Shown: positions 25,556 through 37,898, counted from the first letter of the stretch. The stretch: 64,000 nucleotides of DNA from Desulfobulbus sp. (GCA_009780825.1 WQZH01000001.1:62001-126000), one strand, 5' to 3'. Notes: generated by a model not told the origin, from the sequence alone. Numbers and translations: made by a program.

Positions 25556-26457
25556 CGGAGAGAATGCCTCAGAAAGATTAAGATGCGCAAACCCTGTACC
25601 AGCGACGCATCCGCGACTGTTGCCAATATCTGCCTGCAAATCAGCGCCCGGCTGACGGGGTGAGCACAACGCACAAGGGGATGAAATGGTTGCCTCCCCC
25701 CGGCCGTTGGTGAGAGGCAGACAAGGAAGCAGAAAGAAGAGTCCTCGCTGTACCTGACGGTATCATGCGCCCAAGTAGAGAGGGTGAACAACCACCAATG
25801 GTCAGGAGGGCTCGGATATGCGAGGTAAACATTCCAGCGGCCCTGGAGCAGTTGGAAAAGAGGCTGCCAGCCATGGTGATCGAAGCCTTGCGGGAGCAGA
25901 TCAAGCGCACCGCTGATCTCGGGCAGGAGATTCCAAGATTGAGCGGAAGCTCACTGTCTGGAAGAATGAAGACCAAACAACCAAGAAGTTGCTGGCTATC
26001 CCCGGTGTCGGGTTGCTGCCCGCCACGGCAGCCTGGTACCGGCGGACGGGCGAAGCTGTTGGGCATCAGCAAACGGGGCGACCTATACTTGCACACCTTG
26101 TTGATTCACGGCGCCCGCTGGGCACTTCTGGCCCATGACCGGATATACCAGAGAGGTTACGTGGTCAAGGCCGCGTAAAAGACCAACAAACCAAAAAGGG
26201 AGATGGATCGCTGAAAGGTTGCGCAGGTTGATGTGCTGATGATGGCGAGACAGGTCCGGGCCGCAGGGGAACAAACTTGAATGGCTTCCAGTCCTTCGAG
26301 GGCGCTTAGGAGATGAGGCCTTCCCCGGCAAATTCGATCAGGCCCGGCAGATTGATCCGGTCTTGCACTGCAGGCCGGATAAAACTGCAGCTCGTTCCTC
26401 AAACGCCACACATCAAATCATCCCTTGCCAGGCCGGGAAGCCTCCATATAACATGTT
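25556..26457 (+). mobile_element. Remnant of an IS110/IS1111-type insertion sequence with flanks
   Basis: The region between the porin stop and the CBS gene holds the transposase remnant plus 209 bases before and 279 bases after it with no gene. Part of these flanks is presumably IS-derived, but IS110 elements lack conventional inverted repeats and I could not find the ends. The exact extent is unknown; the coordinates mark the gene-free interval. Confidence 0.5.
25765..26178 (+). pseudogene. Degenerate IS110/IS1111-family transposase remnant
   Basis: The C-terminal block LLGISKRGDLYLHTLLIHGARWAL is diagnostic of the Transposase_20 part of IS110/IS1111 transposases. Upstream, IPAALEQLEKRLPAMV matches the usual linker. 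After TADLGQEI the frame shifts: the +1 frame reads KIERKLTVWKNEDQTTKKLLAIPGVGLLPATA, the expected continuation with the helix-hairpin-helix IPGVG motif. Between that block and QPGTGGRAKLLGISKRG about 40 residues normally present (FKNGRxLAAWLGLVPR) are missing. The N-terminal catalytic DEDD domain is absent. The element is therefore truncated, frameshifted and internally deleted. Confidence 0.88.
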
Positions 26458-26913
26458 ATGCTCAAAGCAAAAGATATCATGACCCGCGAGGTGATCACCA
26501 TCAAGGAAAGCGGCACGATACGGGAGTTGGCCGCGCTTTTGCTCGCCAACAATATCAGCGGGGTTCCGGTAGTCGACGAGGACGGCCGGGTTACCGGCGT
26601 GGTCACCGAAAGCGATCTGATTTTTCAGAACAAAAAAGTGCACCTGCCTACAGCCTTTGCCCTGCTCGACGCCTTTGTCTTTCTCGAACGGCCGGGCAAG
26701 ATGGAGCAGGAGCTGAAAAAGATGGCGGGCTCCAAGGTCAGCGATATCTGCACCCGCAGCCCAATATCCGTTTCCCAGGAAACAGAACTGGATGAACTGG
26801 CCACCTTGATGGCCGAGAAGAATATTCACACCCTGCCGGTGATGGCTGAAGAGCGGTTGGTGGGCGTGATCGGCAAGTCGGATATCATCCGTACCATCGC
26901 CCAGGGGATGTAG
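26458..26913 (+). CDS. CBS-domain pair protein
   Basis: 151 residues consisting of two CBS motifs (Bateman module). The first is KAKDIMTREVITIKESGTIREL ... GVPVVDEDGRVTGVVTESDLI; the second is KVSDICTRSPISVSQETELDELATLM ... TLPVMAEERLVGVIGKSDIIRTI. An insert of about 35 residues (LPTAFALLDAFVFLERPGKMEQELKK) lies between the halves. Such free-standing proteins bind adenine nucleotides and regulate other proteins; the partner is unknown. It follows the IS remnant and converges with the response-regulator gene, with two bases between stops. Confidence 0.9.
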   Translation: MLKAKDIMTREVITIKESGTIRELAALLLANNISGVPVVDEDGRVTGVVTESDLIFQNKKVHLPTAFALLDAFVFLERPGKMEQELKKMAGSKVSDICTRSPISVSQETELDELATLMAEKNIHTLPVMAEERLVGVIGKSDIIRTIAQGM

Positions 26914-26915
26914 CC

Positions 26916-28220
26916 TTATTCGGAGTAAATCTGCCAGCAGTTACGGCCTTTCTTCTTGGCCTCGTACATGGCGATATCGGCATGACGGAGCATGGTCTCG
27001 GCATCCTGGCAGTCGATGGGAAAGACCGAGATGCCGATACTGGCGCCGATGAAGCAGACGTGATCGCCCACCTCGATCGGCTCGTTGAGTGATTCGATCA
27101 CCTTCTGGGCTACCAGAATGGCGCCGTCGAGCGTCTCGGTGCTTTCCAGCAGGGTGACAAACTCGTCGCCCCCCAGCCGACACACCGAATCCGAGGCCCG
27201 CAGGACGTTACGCAGCCGTTCGGCCACCTGCATCAGGACCATGTCGCCGACTCCGTGACCGAACTGATCGTTAATCGGCTTGAACCGGTCGAGATCGACG
27301 AACAACAGACACAGGATGCGGCCGTAACGCCGGGCCAGGGAGACGGCCTGGGGCAACCGGCGCCGGAAATAGTTGCGGTTGGGAAGATTGGTGAGCGGGT
27401 CGTGATTGGCCATATAACGGATCATCTCCGCCGCTTCCTGCCGCTCGGTGACGTCCTGGAAGACCAGCACCCCGCCGATCAGCCGATTCCCCTGGAGAAT
27501 CGGCGTTGAGCGGAAATCCGCGGGAAAGCTGGTGCCGTCCTTGCGCAGCATCCTGACTTCGTCGAAGCAGGTCATGGTCTTCAAGTCCGGCTGGGTGAAA
27601 TACGGGCAACAATCTTCGAAAAAATCCTCGCTGCCGGGCAGGGAGATCTTGAACATCTCCCGGTAGTCACGCTTCCTTGCATCCTTGATGCTGCAGCCCA
27701 GCATCCTCAGGGCGGCAGGGTTGACATAGCTGATCCGCCCCTTGTCGTCGACCCCACAGATGCCGTTGGCGGCGGCGTCAAGGATCATCTCGTAGTTGCG
27801 GGACAGCAGCTCCAGTTCCTGTTTGCCCCGATGCGACCCCATAATATAACGGATGCGGTTCTTGAACACCGGCCAGCGCAACGGCTTGCGGATATAATCG
27901 GCGGCGCCGGTGCTAAAGGAACGTTCGACGCTCTGCTCGTCATCAAGGGCCGTCACCATCAGAACCGGCGGCGGATCGGCCATGGAGGAACGGATGTGTT
28001 CGCACACGCTCAGGCCATCGATGCCCGGCATGGCGATATCGAGAATCACCAAGTCGAACGACTGCTCCGCCAGCTTTTCCAAGGCCGCATGCCCATTCTC
28101 AGCTTCAACCACAGTATAGCCCTCGCCTTCGAGAAACTGGCGCATGAGCATACGGATAACCTCGTCGTCATCGACGACCAGAATGACTGGAGCAGAGCCA
28201 GCGAGCAAGGAAACCGTCAT
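26916..28220 (-). CDS. Response regulator with PAS and GGDEF output (diguanylate cyclase)
   Basis: 434 residues. A receiver domain at 12-125 has acidic pocket VVDDDE, phospho-acceptor LVILDIAMPGIDG and conserved Lys YIRKPLRW. A PAS domain follows at about 145-260 (ILDAAANGICGVDDKGRISYVNPAALRMLG) and a GGDEF domain at 270-434 (DPLTNLPNRNYF, LCLLFVDLDRFKPINDQFGHG, RLGGDEFVTLLES) with intact I-site RASD. Phosphorylation should control cyclic di-GMP synthesis. The hybrid kinase upstream on the same strand, ending in an HPt domain, is the natural phosphodonor. About 97 bases of AT-rich DNA separate them, so it may have its own promoter. Confidence 0.93.
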   Translation of the reverse strand: MTVSLLAGSAPVILVVDDDEVIRMLMRQFLEGEGYTVVEAENGHAALEKLAEQSFDLVILDIAMPGIDGLSVCEHIRSSMADPPPVLMVTALDDEQSVERSFSTGAADYIRKPLRWPVFKNRIRYIMGSHRGKQELELLSRNYEMILDAAANGICGVDDKGRISYVNPAALRMLGCSIKDARKRDYREMFKISLPGSEDFFEDCCPYFTQPDLKTMTCFDEVRMLRKDGTSFPADFRSTPILQGNRLIGGVLVFQDVTERQEAAEMIRYMANHDPLTNLPNRNYFRRRLPQAVSLARRYGRILCLLFVDLDRFKPINDQFGHGVGDMVLMQVAERLRNVLRASDSVCRLGGDEFVTLLESTETLDGAILVAQKVIESLNEPIEVGDHVCFIGASIGISVFPIDCQDAETMLRHADIAMYEAKKKGRNCWQIYSE

Positions 28221-28317
28221 AAGCGAAAACGGGAAGAAGGGAGAAGGATATCGGATAGATTACATCAGATAGATCGTGGTTCTTCTCTATCTATTCTATT
28301 GTATAGATTACGGTCAA

Positions 28318-29994
28318 TCACGCAAGCAGTTCAGCAAAAAAACGTTTGACCCGGTCGGCAGCACGGATAATCTGACCGTGGAGCTGGTCGACCTGCTGCA
28401 TATTGCCGCTCTTGCTCACCTGTTCCGCCGACAGACACAGCTGTGCCAGTTCCTCGGCTCCAAATTGGCTGCTGCTGCCTCGCATCGTGTGCATTATCTT
28501 GCTGACCGCTTCGAGGTCTCTGGTGCGCACAGCCCGTTCCAGCTCGGCAAGACGCCGGTCAAGCGCATTCAGGAAGATGCTGACCGCTGGCATGATGTTG
28601 CCTACATTATCGCGCAGACGCTGTAAAACCGCTTCGTTAACAGTCATCGGCGCCGGCGCGGGCTGTTCGGTCACGGCATCCGCCCTTGCTCCCGGAACGA
28701 TGCAGTTGCGCAACTCAGGCAGCCACCGGGCAAGCACCGCCTGCAGTTTGTTGAAGTCCAGCGGCTTGACCAGATAATCCACCATCCCCACTTCCCGACA
28801 CCGTTTTTGCGCGGCCGCCGTAGCATCGGCGGTCAGGGCGACCACGGGAGGAGCCGGATATGCGTGTTGCTCCGCCTCCTCCACAATGACCCGGGTGGCG
28901 GCAAAGCCATCGAGCACCGGCATCTGACAATCCATGAAAATAAGATTGAACCGGTTGGTCCGGCAGAGGTCGACGGCCTCCTGACCATTGCAGGCTATCA
29001 CGATATCGACATCAGTCCGTTGAAAGGTCTCCGCCATGACGATACGGTTGGTTTCCTCGTCATCGACGATCATGATGCGCAGATTGCACGGAGATCCGGG
29101 AGCAGTCGGCGATGCCGCGGCTGAGGCCGTCGCATCCGCCGTTCCTGCCAGAGCCACCGGAGCGACTGTCTGGGGTCTTTGCCGTGCCACCGGCAGGGAG
29201 ACAACGAACCAGAACGTTGCGCCGTGCCCGTATTCGGACTGCACACCAAAGGTCCCCCCCATCAGCTTGATGAGTCGGGCGCAGATCGACAATCCCAGGC
29301 CGCTGCCGCCATAGAGGCGGGTCGATGAACTGCTCGCCTGGCTGAACGGCTGAAACAGTTTATCGATCGATTCGCGCGGGATGCCCATCCCCGAATCTTC
29401 CACCTCGAACCGGAGCCGCTCTCTTCTGCTATCTGCCTCTTCCCGGCTTACCCGCAGGGTAATCGTGCCCTGCTCGGTGAATTTGACCGCATTGCCGAGC
29501 AGATTGACCAGCACTTGGCGCAAGCGATAGCTGTCGCCCAGATAGTGGTGCGCAAGTCCGGAGTCGATCTCGGCGGTGACCGCCAATCCCTTGCTCCTGC
29601 CGGTCACCATATGCAACGACAGCAACTGTTCAAGCAGGGCCCGCAGATCGAAGGGTTCGATGTCCAAAGTCATCTTCTCCGCCTCAATCTTGCTGAAATC
29701 GAGCAAATTGTTGATCAGGATGAGCAGACTGGAAGCCGAAGTGCGGATCAGTTGGGCAAAATGCTTTTGCCGGGGCTGCAGTTCGGTATCGAGCAACAGC
29801 TCGGTGATCCCGATGACGCCGTTCATCGGCGTGCGGATCTCGTGGCTGATCATGGTCAGAAAATCAGACTTGGCCCTGTTGGAGGAATCGGCCTGCCGCG
29901 CCTTGAGCCGCAAGGTGCGGTTTTCCTGCTCCAGTCGTTGGACCTTGGCTTCAAGCTCTGCAATCCGGTTCTGGGCGAACATACTGTCTTCCAT
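28318..29994 (-). CDS. Hybrid histidine kinase with receiver and HPt domains
   Basis: 558 residues, no membrane segment, no obvious sensor domain. An N-terminal coiled coil ([24 protein letters not shown]) leads into HisKA with [14 protein letters not shown]. An HATPase_c domain has the N box [12 protein letters not shown]1 DSGMGIP and GGSGLGLS. A receiver at about 310-425 has [10 protein letters not shown] and [10 protein letters not shown]-terminal HPt domain at about 460-558 has [13 protein letters not shown]. This is a cytoplasmic BarA/ArcB-like phosphorelay. The ATG lies 3 bases after the stop of the EndoQ-UvrD gene, so the kinase is co-transcribed with that repair gene. Confidence 0.94.
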   Translation of the reverse strand: MEDSMFAQNRIAELEAKVQRLEQENRTLRLKARQADSSNRAKSDFLTMISHEIRTPMNGVIGITELLLDTELQPRQKHFAQLIRTSASSLLILINNLLDFSKIEAEKMTLDIEPFDLRALLEQLLSLHMVTGRSKGLAVTAEIDSGLAHHYLGDSYRLRQVLVNLLGNAVKFTEQGTITLRVSREEADSRRERLRFEVEDSGMGIPRESIDKLFQPFSQASSSSTRLYGGSGLGLSICARLIKLMGGTFGVQSEYGHGATFWFVVSLPVARQRPQTVAPVALAGTADATASAAASPTAPGSPCNLRIMIVDDEETNRIVMAETFQRTDVDIVIACNGQEAVDLCRTNRFNLIFMDCQMPVLDGFAATRVIVEEAEQHAYPAPPVVALTADATAAAQKRCREVGMVDYLVKPLDFNKLQAVLARWLPELRNCIVPGARADAVTEQPAPAPMTVNEAVLQRLRDNVGNIMPAVSIFLNALDRRLAELERAVRTRDLEAVSKIMHTMRGSSSQFGAEELAQLCLSAEQVSKSGNMQQVDQLHGQIIRAADRVKRFFAELLA

Positions 29995-29997
29995 GGC

Positions 29998-32900
29998 TCA
30001 GGAAAAAAGAGAGAGTTGGCGTACCGCAGGCTTTTTCCGCTGGGCCCGCGGCTGGAGGATCGGAGAAAAGGCGTCGGCCGGGAGCTCGTCCAGAAACCGG
30101 GATGGCTGGCGGGACTCGACCGGAGTGCCATACAAGGCGCGCGATCGGCACCATGTGCAGATCAGGTTGGTGGTGGTTCTGGTGACACCCACGTAGAAAA
30201 GGCGCCGTTCCTCTTCCAGTTGGCGGCGCTGCGTTTCCGGAGATTCCGATACATGCGGCGCCAGCGGCAGCAGCCCTTCCTCGCAACCGGCGATGAAGAC
30301 CACGGGGAACTCCAACCCCTTGGCCGCATGGAGGGTCGACAGAGTCACCGCCTCGGCGCGCGGATCGTAGAGCACGGAATCGCTGAACCGGTGCAGATGG
30401 CTGGCAAAATCGGCAAGCGACCCAAAACTTAAGGCCAGTTCACGCAAGCGCTTTACGTCCGGCTGCTCGGGATCGAACCCGTACCGGGCGCAGAGGGCAA
30501 CGAGCACCTCTGCCGCCGGCGCGGTCGCCGACAGGGCGCGCATCCGCGCAAGCATCTGATGAAACGGTGCGAGTACCGCGTCAATGGGACCACCCAGAAG
30601 CGGCATCGCGCCAAACTCGTTTTCCCGTTGCCGAACCATCTGGCACAGAACGAGGCGCACCATCCGCACGGCCTGCTCGTCGATCCCCTGTTCCCGGCGG
30701 ACCAGGGCCAGCAGATGTTCCGGCTCGGCCCGGTTCGCGAGCAGCAGCAGCCAGCAATACAACAGGCGGCACTCTCCCCTGATGTAATAGGCTTCAAGGT
30801 CAACCAGCTGAAAAGGAATGCCCCGCTCCGTGAGCACCTTGCCGATCGTCTCGGCCTGGCGGCCGATACGGTACAGGATACCGATGTCGCGCAGACCAAC
30901 GGCGGCGCCGCCGGTGTGATCGAACCGTTTCAAGCTGCGATGCGAGGTGCCGCCCAGGCGGATCTCAATCTGATCGGCGATGAAGCGGGCTTCCTGGTCG
31001 GGCGCGGCACATTCCTGGCGCTGGATGGTCCCCTGCCGCGAGACGTGGGCCTGCATCGATGCCGGCGGCAGCGAGTGAACATTGTGGCTGATCAGTTGGG
31101 CGGCGGCGCCGACGATAACCGGAGCGCTGCGATAGTTGCGGACCAGGGAGTGCACCTCGGGATGCATTTCCCGGATAAATGCGTACAACCACTGCGGATC
31201 GGAACCGCGAAACCCGTAGATCGCCTGATCCGGGTCACCGATGGCAAACACGGTCGAGGTCTGCGCCAGAAGCGCGACCAAGGCGTACTGCGCCTCGTTG
31301 ACATCCTGGAATTCATCGACCAGAAGATGGCGGCCGGTGGCACCACGGATGGCGGCAGCCTCTTCGCCATCCTGGCGCAGCATCTCCACGGTACGTGGCA
31401 CCACCGCCTCGATGTCGATCAAGGATCGTTCCACCAGGGCCGCGAGGTAACGGTGCGTTTCGGCGGTATGTTCGCCGGGATTGGAGCGGCAAAACAGATC
31501 GCCAAGATCGCGGGAAAAACGCTCCCGCTTTTTGGCATTCCATCCGGGAAAGATCTCTTCGATCAAGGCGGCCCGTTCCTCTGGTCCCGCCACCTGCAGA
31601 CCGGGCGTGCAGCGCCTCAACTGGGCCAGGCAATACCCATGGAAGGTGGCGACCGTCACCGCCCCCCGAGCCGCGCCCGAGTTCTGCAAACGCTCCCTGA
31701 CCTCTTCCGCCGCCTTGTTGGTGAAGGTGATCACCGTGCAGGCCTGCTCAACCTGCGCGCTCAGCCGTCGCACCCGGCTCACCAGGGTATTGGTCTTGCC
31801 GGTGCCTGGCCCGGCCTGGACCAGAATCAGCGCGGCCGCACTGTCCACCGCCTGCTGCTGCTCGCTGTTCAGTTGCTTGAGCGTTGGTCTTGTCCCCGCA
31901 TCCTGCTTCTCCTCCCGTTGCCCCAGCCGCTGCCGTTTCTTGCCCATATTTTGGGACGGGCCGGCAACGGGGCCAAACAGGCTGGATTGTCCGCACAGTT
32001 CTGCGCGTTCTCCTTCGGAAAAAACAGTAATCACGCCGAACTCGCCATCATAGCCGGGCTTGCGGATCACCCGGTTCGATCGCACCCGCTCAATCGCCTC
32101 GGCCAACAGCGCGGACCCTTTGGCCTGGATTGCCTCCACAGGCGTCTTGAGCAGGAGCCCGAACTCGGAGCCGAAGATGTTGATCAGGCGGATATAGCCT
32201 TCCATCACCTTCTTACTCGCCGGCCCGCAATCGAGCAGCTCGGCCACAATCTCCGCCAGGGGAACGAGGCTGTGCACCTGCGGACTGCCCGGCGGCAGCA
32301 CCGGCTGCTCCCGGTCGGCCAGTTCCATGACCCGGTGGAGCACTCCGATGGTCAGGGGCTTGCCGCAAACCGGACAGAGCCCTCCAGATGCGCGGGTTGC
32401 ATGGGGTTGCAGGCAGACTTGACAGGTGCGATGCCCGTCGCAGTGGTACTTGCCTTCTTCGGGATAAAACTCGACCGTGGCGGCGAAAACCTGCTGGCCA
32501 GCCTCGTTGACCGGCATCCGTATCGCCTCGCGCATGGAGAAATAATCAAAGCCGGTGGTGAAAATATTGGCTTCGCGGCCCAATTTTGCCGGTGAATGAC
32601 AGTCCGAATTGGAAATGAGGGTAAAACGATCCAAGGCGGAGATCAGTCGATTCATCTCCGGGTCCGAAGAAAGACCGGTTTCCAAGGCAAATATGTGGGG
32701 GCTGAGAGCGCCGAAACATTCCTCGATCGAGTCGAATCCCGATTTCGAACCGAAAAGCGAAAACCAGGGTGTCCAAATGTGGGCAGGGACGAGGAAACCC
32801 TGGTGAGCCTTTTCCAGCAAAATTTCCAGAAGATCGCGGGAGTCGAGACCGAGGATCGGCCGGCCGTCAGCGGCGATGTTGCCCAAGGTGGCCAGGGTGG

Positions 32901-33285
32901 TGTTGAGGCGGCGGGCAGCGTCGAAATCCGGCACATAGAGCAGGTTATGCACCTTGCGGACCTTGCCGCCTCGCTTGTAGATGGAGCTGATCTCGGCGCT
33001 GAGGACAAAACGGATGGCGGTCAACTCCATCGCCGGCCGAATGCCCTGCGGCAGCAGATCGCCAAGCTCTCCGGCCGGATCGGCCTTCAGGCGGAAGAAT
33101 CCCGGTTCGGCCGGCTCCAGGCACTCGTAGAGATGGGCAAACCAGCCGGGATGGGTGAAATCGCCGGTGCCCACCACGCTGATGCCCTTGACCGCGGCCC
33201 AGGCGGCCAGCCCATACAGATTGCTGGCCTTGCTGGTGGCCCGGGAGTAGTGGCTGTGGACATGGAGGTCGGCGATGTAGTTCAC
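29998..33285 (-). CDS. Fusion of an EndoQ-like PHP endonuclease and a UvrD/Rep-type helicase
   Basis: The start is the GTG at 33285, overlapping the nadD stop (GTGA), because the PHP motif begins at once: VNYIADLHVHSHYSRATS. This gives 1095 residues. Residues 1-350 match the PHP family with metal ligands DLHVHS, GTGDFTHPGW, SAEISSIYKRGG and SNSDCHSPAKLG. Next is a zinc site HCDGHRTCQVC ... GLCPVCGKP at about 285-320 and a helical region to about 410, the EndoQ arrangement (endonuclease that nicks 5' of deaminated bases). After a linker, an SF1 helicase follows: LNSEQQQAVDSAAALILVQAGPGTGKTNTLV, LVDEFQDVNEAQ, AIGDPDQAIYGFRGSD, LVRNYRSA, LSTLHAAKGLEFPVVFIAG and FYVGVTRTTTNLI. Co-translated after nadD and before the hybrid kinase. 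Confidence 0.9.
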   Translation of the reverse strand: MNYIADLHVHSHYSRATSKASNLYGLAAWAAVKGISVVGTGDFTHPGWFAHLYECLEPAEPGFFRLKADPAGELGDLLPQGIRPAMELTAIRFVLSAEISSIYKRGGKVRKVHNLLYVPDFDAARRLNTTLATLGNIAADGRPILGLDSRDLLEILLEKAHQGFLVPAHIWTPWFSLFGSKSGFDSIEECFGALSPHIFALETGLSSDPEMNRLISALDRFTLISNSDCHSPAKLGREANIFTTGFDYFSMREAIRMPVNEAGQQVFAATVEFYPEEGKYHCDGHRTCQVCLQPHATRASGGLCPVCGKPLTIGVLHRVMELADREQPVLPPGSPQVHSLVPLAEIVAELLDCGPASKKVMEGYIRLINIFGSEFGLLLKTPVEAIQAKGSALLAEAIERVRSNRVIRKPGYDGEFGVITVFSEGERAELCGQSSLFGPVAGPSQNMGKKRQRLGQREEKQDAGTRPTLKQLNSEQQQAVDSAAALILVQAGPGTGKTNTLVSRVRRLSAQVEQACTVITFTNKAAEEVRERLQNSGAARGAVTVATFHGYCLAQLRRCTPGLQVAGPEERAALIEEIFPGWNAKKRERFSRDLGDLFCRSNPGEHTAETHRYLAALVERSLIDIEAVVPRTVEMLRQDGEEAAAIRGATGRHLLVDEFQDVNEAQYALVALLAQTSTVFAIGDPDQAIYGFRGSDPQWLYAFIREMHPEVHSLVRNYRSAPVIVGAAAQLISHNVHSLPPASMQAHVSRQGTIQRQECAAPDQEARFIADQIEIRLGGTSHRSLKRFDHTGGAAVGLRDIGILYRIGRQAETIGKVLTERGIPFQLVDLEAYYIRGECRLLYCWLLLLANRAEPEHLLALVRREQGIDEQAVRMVRLVLCQMVRQRENEFGAMPLLGGPIDAVLAPFHQMLARMRALSATAPAAEVLVALCARYGFDPEQPDVKRLRELALSFGSLADFASHLHRFSDSVLYDPRAEAVTLSTLHAAKGLEFPVVFIAGCEEGLLPLAPHVSESPETQRRQLEEERRLFYVGVTRTTTNLICTWCRSRALYGTPVESRQPSRFLDELPADAFSPILQPRAQRKKPAVRQLSLFS

Positions 33286-33962
33286 AGAGGCTCCTGCCAG
33301 CCGTAGAGACGATGGCGCCTGATGTAGGCCAGCACCGGCGGCGGCAGGAAGACCGGCGCCAACCCCCGGGCCAGTTCTTCCCGGATGGCCGAAGAAGAAA
33401 CCGGCAGCGCGATATCGTCGAGAAAAACCGCTGTTCGCCCGGCCTGGTTCTGCCACCGTTCCTGGCCAGCGTGATAGCTAAAGGGTGGATGCAGGGCGGC
33501 GAGCGCCCGGGCAACGGCCGCCGCGTCGATCGCTTCCCGTTGGATCACAATCAGGTCGATCAGGGTAAGAAGCTCCTCTATCCGGTGCCAGTGGGGCAGA
33601 TCAAGCAGCGAATCAGCACCGATAATCAGGCTGTACCGGCATGATCCTTTTTCCTGGATCAGGGCCTGCACCGTGTTGTTGGTGTAGGAGGGCTCCGGCA
33701 ACCGCGCTTCAATGCGGGAACAGCAGATACGCCCCTCGATTCCTTGGCAATCGGCCAAGGCCGCTTCGATCATGGCCGCCCGGTGGGCAAAGGATGCCAT
33801 GGGTTGTTGTTTGTGCGGCGGCAACAGAGCCGGGATGAACAGCAATCCGTCGAGACGACAACGGATAACCACGTGAAGCGCCAGATCAATATGGCCCTGG
33901 TGGACGGGATCGAAGGTCCCGCCGAACAGCCCGACCCTCAGTTCTTCGTCTGGAGCAACCAC
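33282..33962 (-). CDS. nadD: Nicotinate-nucleotide adenylyltransferase
   Basis: Makes deamido-NAD from nicotinate mononucleotide and ATP in the cytoplasm. The nucleotidyltransferase motif VGLFGGTFDPVHQGHIDLA lies near the N terminus, and the second motif reads LPVSSSAIREELARG near residue 190. 226 residues is typical. It lies four bases downstream of proA and overlaps the EndoQ-UvrD gene, matching the common proA-nadD order of this group. Confidence 0.95.
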   Translation of the reverse strand: MVAPDEELRVGLFGGTFDPVHQGHIDLALHVVIRCRLDGLLFIPALLPPHKQQPMASFAHRAAMIEAALADCQGIEGRICCSRIEARLPEPSYTNNTVQALIQEKGSCRYSLIIGADSLLDLPHWHRIEELLTLIDLIVIQREAIDAAAVARALAALHPPFSYHAGQERWQNQAGRTAVFLDDIALPVSSSAIREELARGLAPVFLPPPVLAYIRRHRLYGWQEPL

Positions 33963-33965
33963 GTC

Positions 33966-35234
33966 TCAGGACCGGGTCTCTCCGGCACCGTAGACGATGA
34001 ACTTCTGCGTGGTCAACTCCTTCAACCCCATGGGACCATACGCGTGCAGCTTGGTGGTGGAGATGCCGATCTCGGCGCCCAGGCCGAACTGGCCGCCGTC
34101 GTTGAACCGGGTGGAAGCGTTGACCATCACCGCCGAGGCGTCGATCTCACGCAAAAACCGCTGGCTGTGCGCATAGGAACGGGTGATGATGACCTCGGTG
34201 TGCCTGGAACCGTATCGGTCGATGTAATCCATGGCCTCGTCGATGCCCGACACCACCTTGACCGTCAGGGCCAGGCCAAGGAATTCGGTGCCCCAGTCGC
34301 TGTCCGTTGCCGGCTCGATCATGTCGGTGCAGATCTGACAGCTCAAGCGGCAACCGAGCAGGCGCACCCCCTCATTTTTCAGGGCCAGGCTGACTTTGGG
34401 CAGGAACTCTCCGGCGATTTCCCGATGAATGAGTAACCCCTCAAGGGCGTTGCAAGCACTCGGCCGCTGCACCTTGGCGTTGACAATGATCGGAATGGCC
34501 ATTGCCTGGTCGGCGTCGGCATCGACAAAACAGTGACACACGCCCTTGTAATGCTTGAGCACCGGGATCCGCGATTTCTCGGTGACCGCCCGGATCAACC
34601 CCTCGCCGCCGCGCGGAATGACCAGATCGATATACGCCTCCTGCTGGAGCAGGATGTCGACCCCTTCCCGATCGGTGAAGCCCAGTACCTGGGCCACGGC
34701 GGGATCGATTTCGTGTTTGACCAGCACCTTCTGCAGAACCTTGGCCAGGGCCAGGTTGGAATGGATGGCCTCGGAGCCGCCCCGGAGGATGACGGCGTTA
34801 CCGGCCTTGAGGCATAGTGCCGCCGAATCGATGGTCACATTGGGCCGTGACTCGTAAATCGTCAGGATAACGCCGAGCGGCACCCGCATCCGACCGACGA
34901 CGATGCCGCTGGGCCGGCGGCGCATCTCGCCGACCTCGCCCACCGGATCTGCCAGGGCGGCCACCTCGCGCAAACCCTGGACCATGTCTTGGATACCCTT
35001 TTCGCTGATCCGCAACCGTTCGAGCATGGCGGCGGACAGTCCTTTCTCCTCGCCGGCGAGCATATCCTTGTGATTTTCCCCGAGGATATACGGCTGCTGC
35101 GCGATCAGCTCCGCGCCGACATCAAGCAGGACAGCATTTTTCAAAGCGGTCGGCATGGCGCTGAGACTCCGGGCCGCTCCCCTGGCTTTCTGCACCATAT
35201 CAAGGACTGTTGCTTCGATCTGTGCCCGTTCCAT
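33966..35234 (-). CDS. proA: Glutamate-5-semialdehyde dehydrogenase (gamma-glutamyl phosphate reductase)
   Basis: Second step of proline synthesis: NADPH reduction of gamma-glutamyl phosphate. The tracked ORF carries about 91 spurious N-terminal residues. The ATG at 35234 (MERAQIEATVLDMVQKARGAA) has an aggagg ribosome binding site and gives 422 residues, the normal size. Motifs are VIYESRPNVTIDSAALCLKAGNAVILRGGSEA, IPRGGEGLIRAVTEKSRIPVLKHYKGVCH (with the catalytic Cys region PSACNALEGLLIH) and VMVNASTRFNDGGQFGLGAEIGIST. Downstream of proB in the same operon. Confidence 0.96.
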   Translation of the reverse strand: MERAQIEATVLDMVQKARGAARSLSAMPTALKNAVLLDVGAELIAQQPYILGENHKDMLAGEEKGLSAAMLERLRISEKGIQDMVQGLREVAALADPVGEVGEMRRRPSGIVVGRMRVPLGVILTIYESRPNVTIDSAALCLKAGNAVILRGGSEAIHSNLALAKVLQKVLVKHEIDPAVAQVLGFTDREGVDILLQQEAYIDLVIPRGGEGLIRAVTEKSRIPVLKHYKGVCHCFVDADADQAMAIPIIVNAKVQRPSACNALEGLLIHREIAGEFLPKVSLALKNEGVRLLGCRLSCQICTDMIEPATDSDWGTEFLGLALTVKVVSGIDEAMDYIDRYGSRHTEVIITRSYAHSQRFLREIDASAVMVNASTRFNDGGQFGLGAEIGISTTKLHAYGPMGLKELTTQKFIVYGAGETRS

Positions 35235-35326
35235 ATCGGTTATGCCCTCCTGTCGCCTGCAAACATGATTCCCGCTCCAACCGCCTGTTCCACTATGCCG
35301 CGAAGCGGCGGCGTTGTAAAGCGGCG

Positions 35327-37634
<2,308 letters not shown>

Positions 37635-37898
37635 TCAGTCCTGCTCGACGGGATAAACGGAAACGCGCTTGCGCTCCTTGCCGAAATCCTCAAATTTGAC
37701 GGTCCCGTCAATCTTGGCGAACAGGGTGTAATCGCGACCGCAACCAACATTGGCGCCGGGGTGGATCACCGTGCCCAACTGCCGCACCAGAATATTGCCG
37801 GCCTTGACGACCTGACCGCCGAACCGCTTAACCCCGCGCCGTTGCCCGGCGCTGTCGCGACCGTTGCGAGAACTGCCGCCTGCTTTCTTATGTGCCAT
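37635..37898 (-). CDS. rpmA: 50S ribosomal protein L27
   Basis: 87 residues starting [43 protein letters not shown], the universal L27 N terminus that reaches the peptidyl-transferase centre. It has a strong ribosome binding site (ggaggg), lies 27 bases after rplU and is followed by an intrinsic terminator. Complete, with no N-terminal pre-sequence of the Firmicute type. Confidence 0.98.
   Translation of the reverse strand: MAHKKAGGSSRNGRDSAGQRRGVKRFGGQVVKAGNILVRQLGTVIHPGANVGCGRDYTLFAKIDGTVKFEDFGKERKRVSVYPVEQD

Noticed and set aside
30559-32595. Long plus-strand ORF of 678 codons
   Set aside because: Antisense shadow of the EndoQ-UvrD gene, whose protein motifs are unmistakable; the plus-strand product has no recognisable domain.
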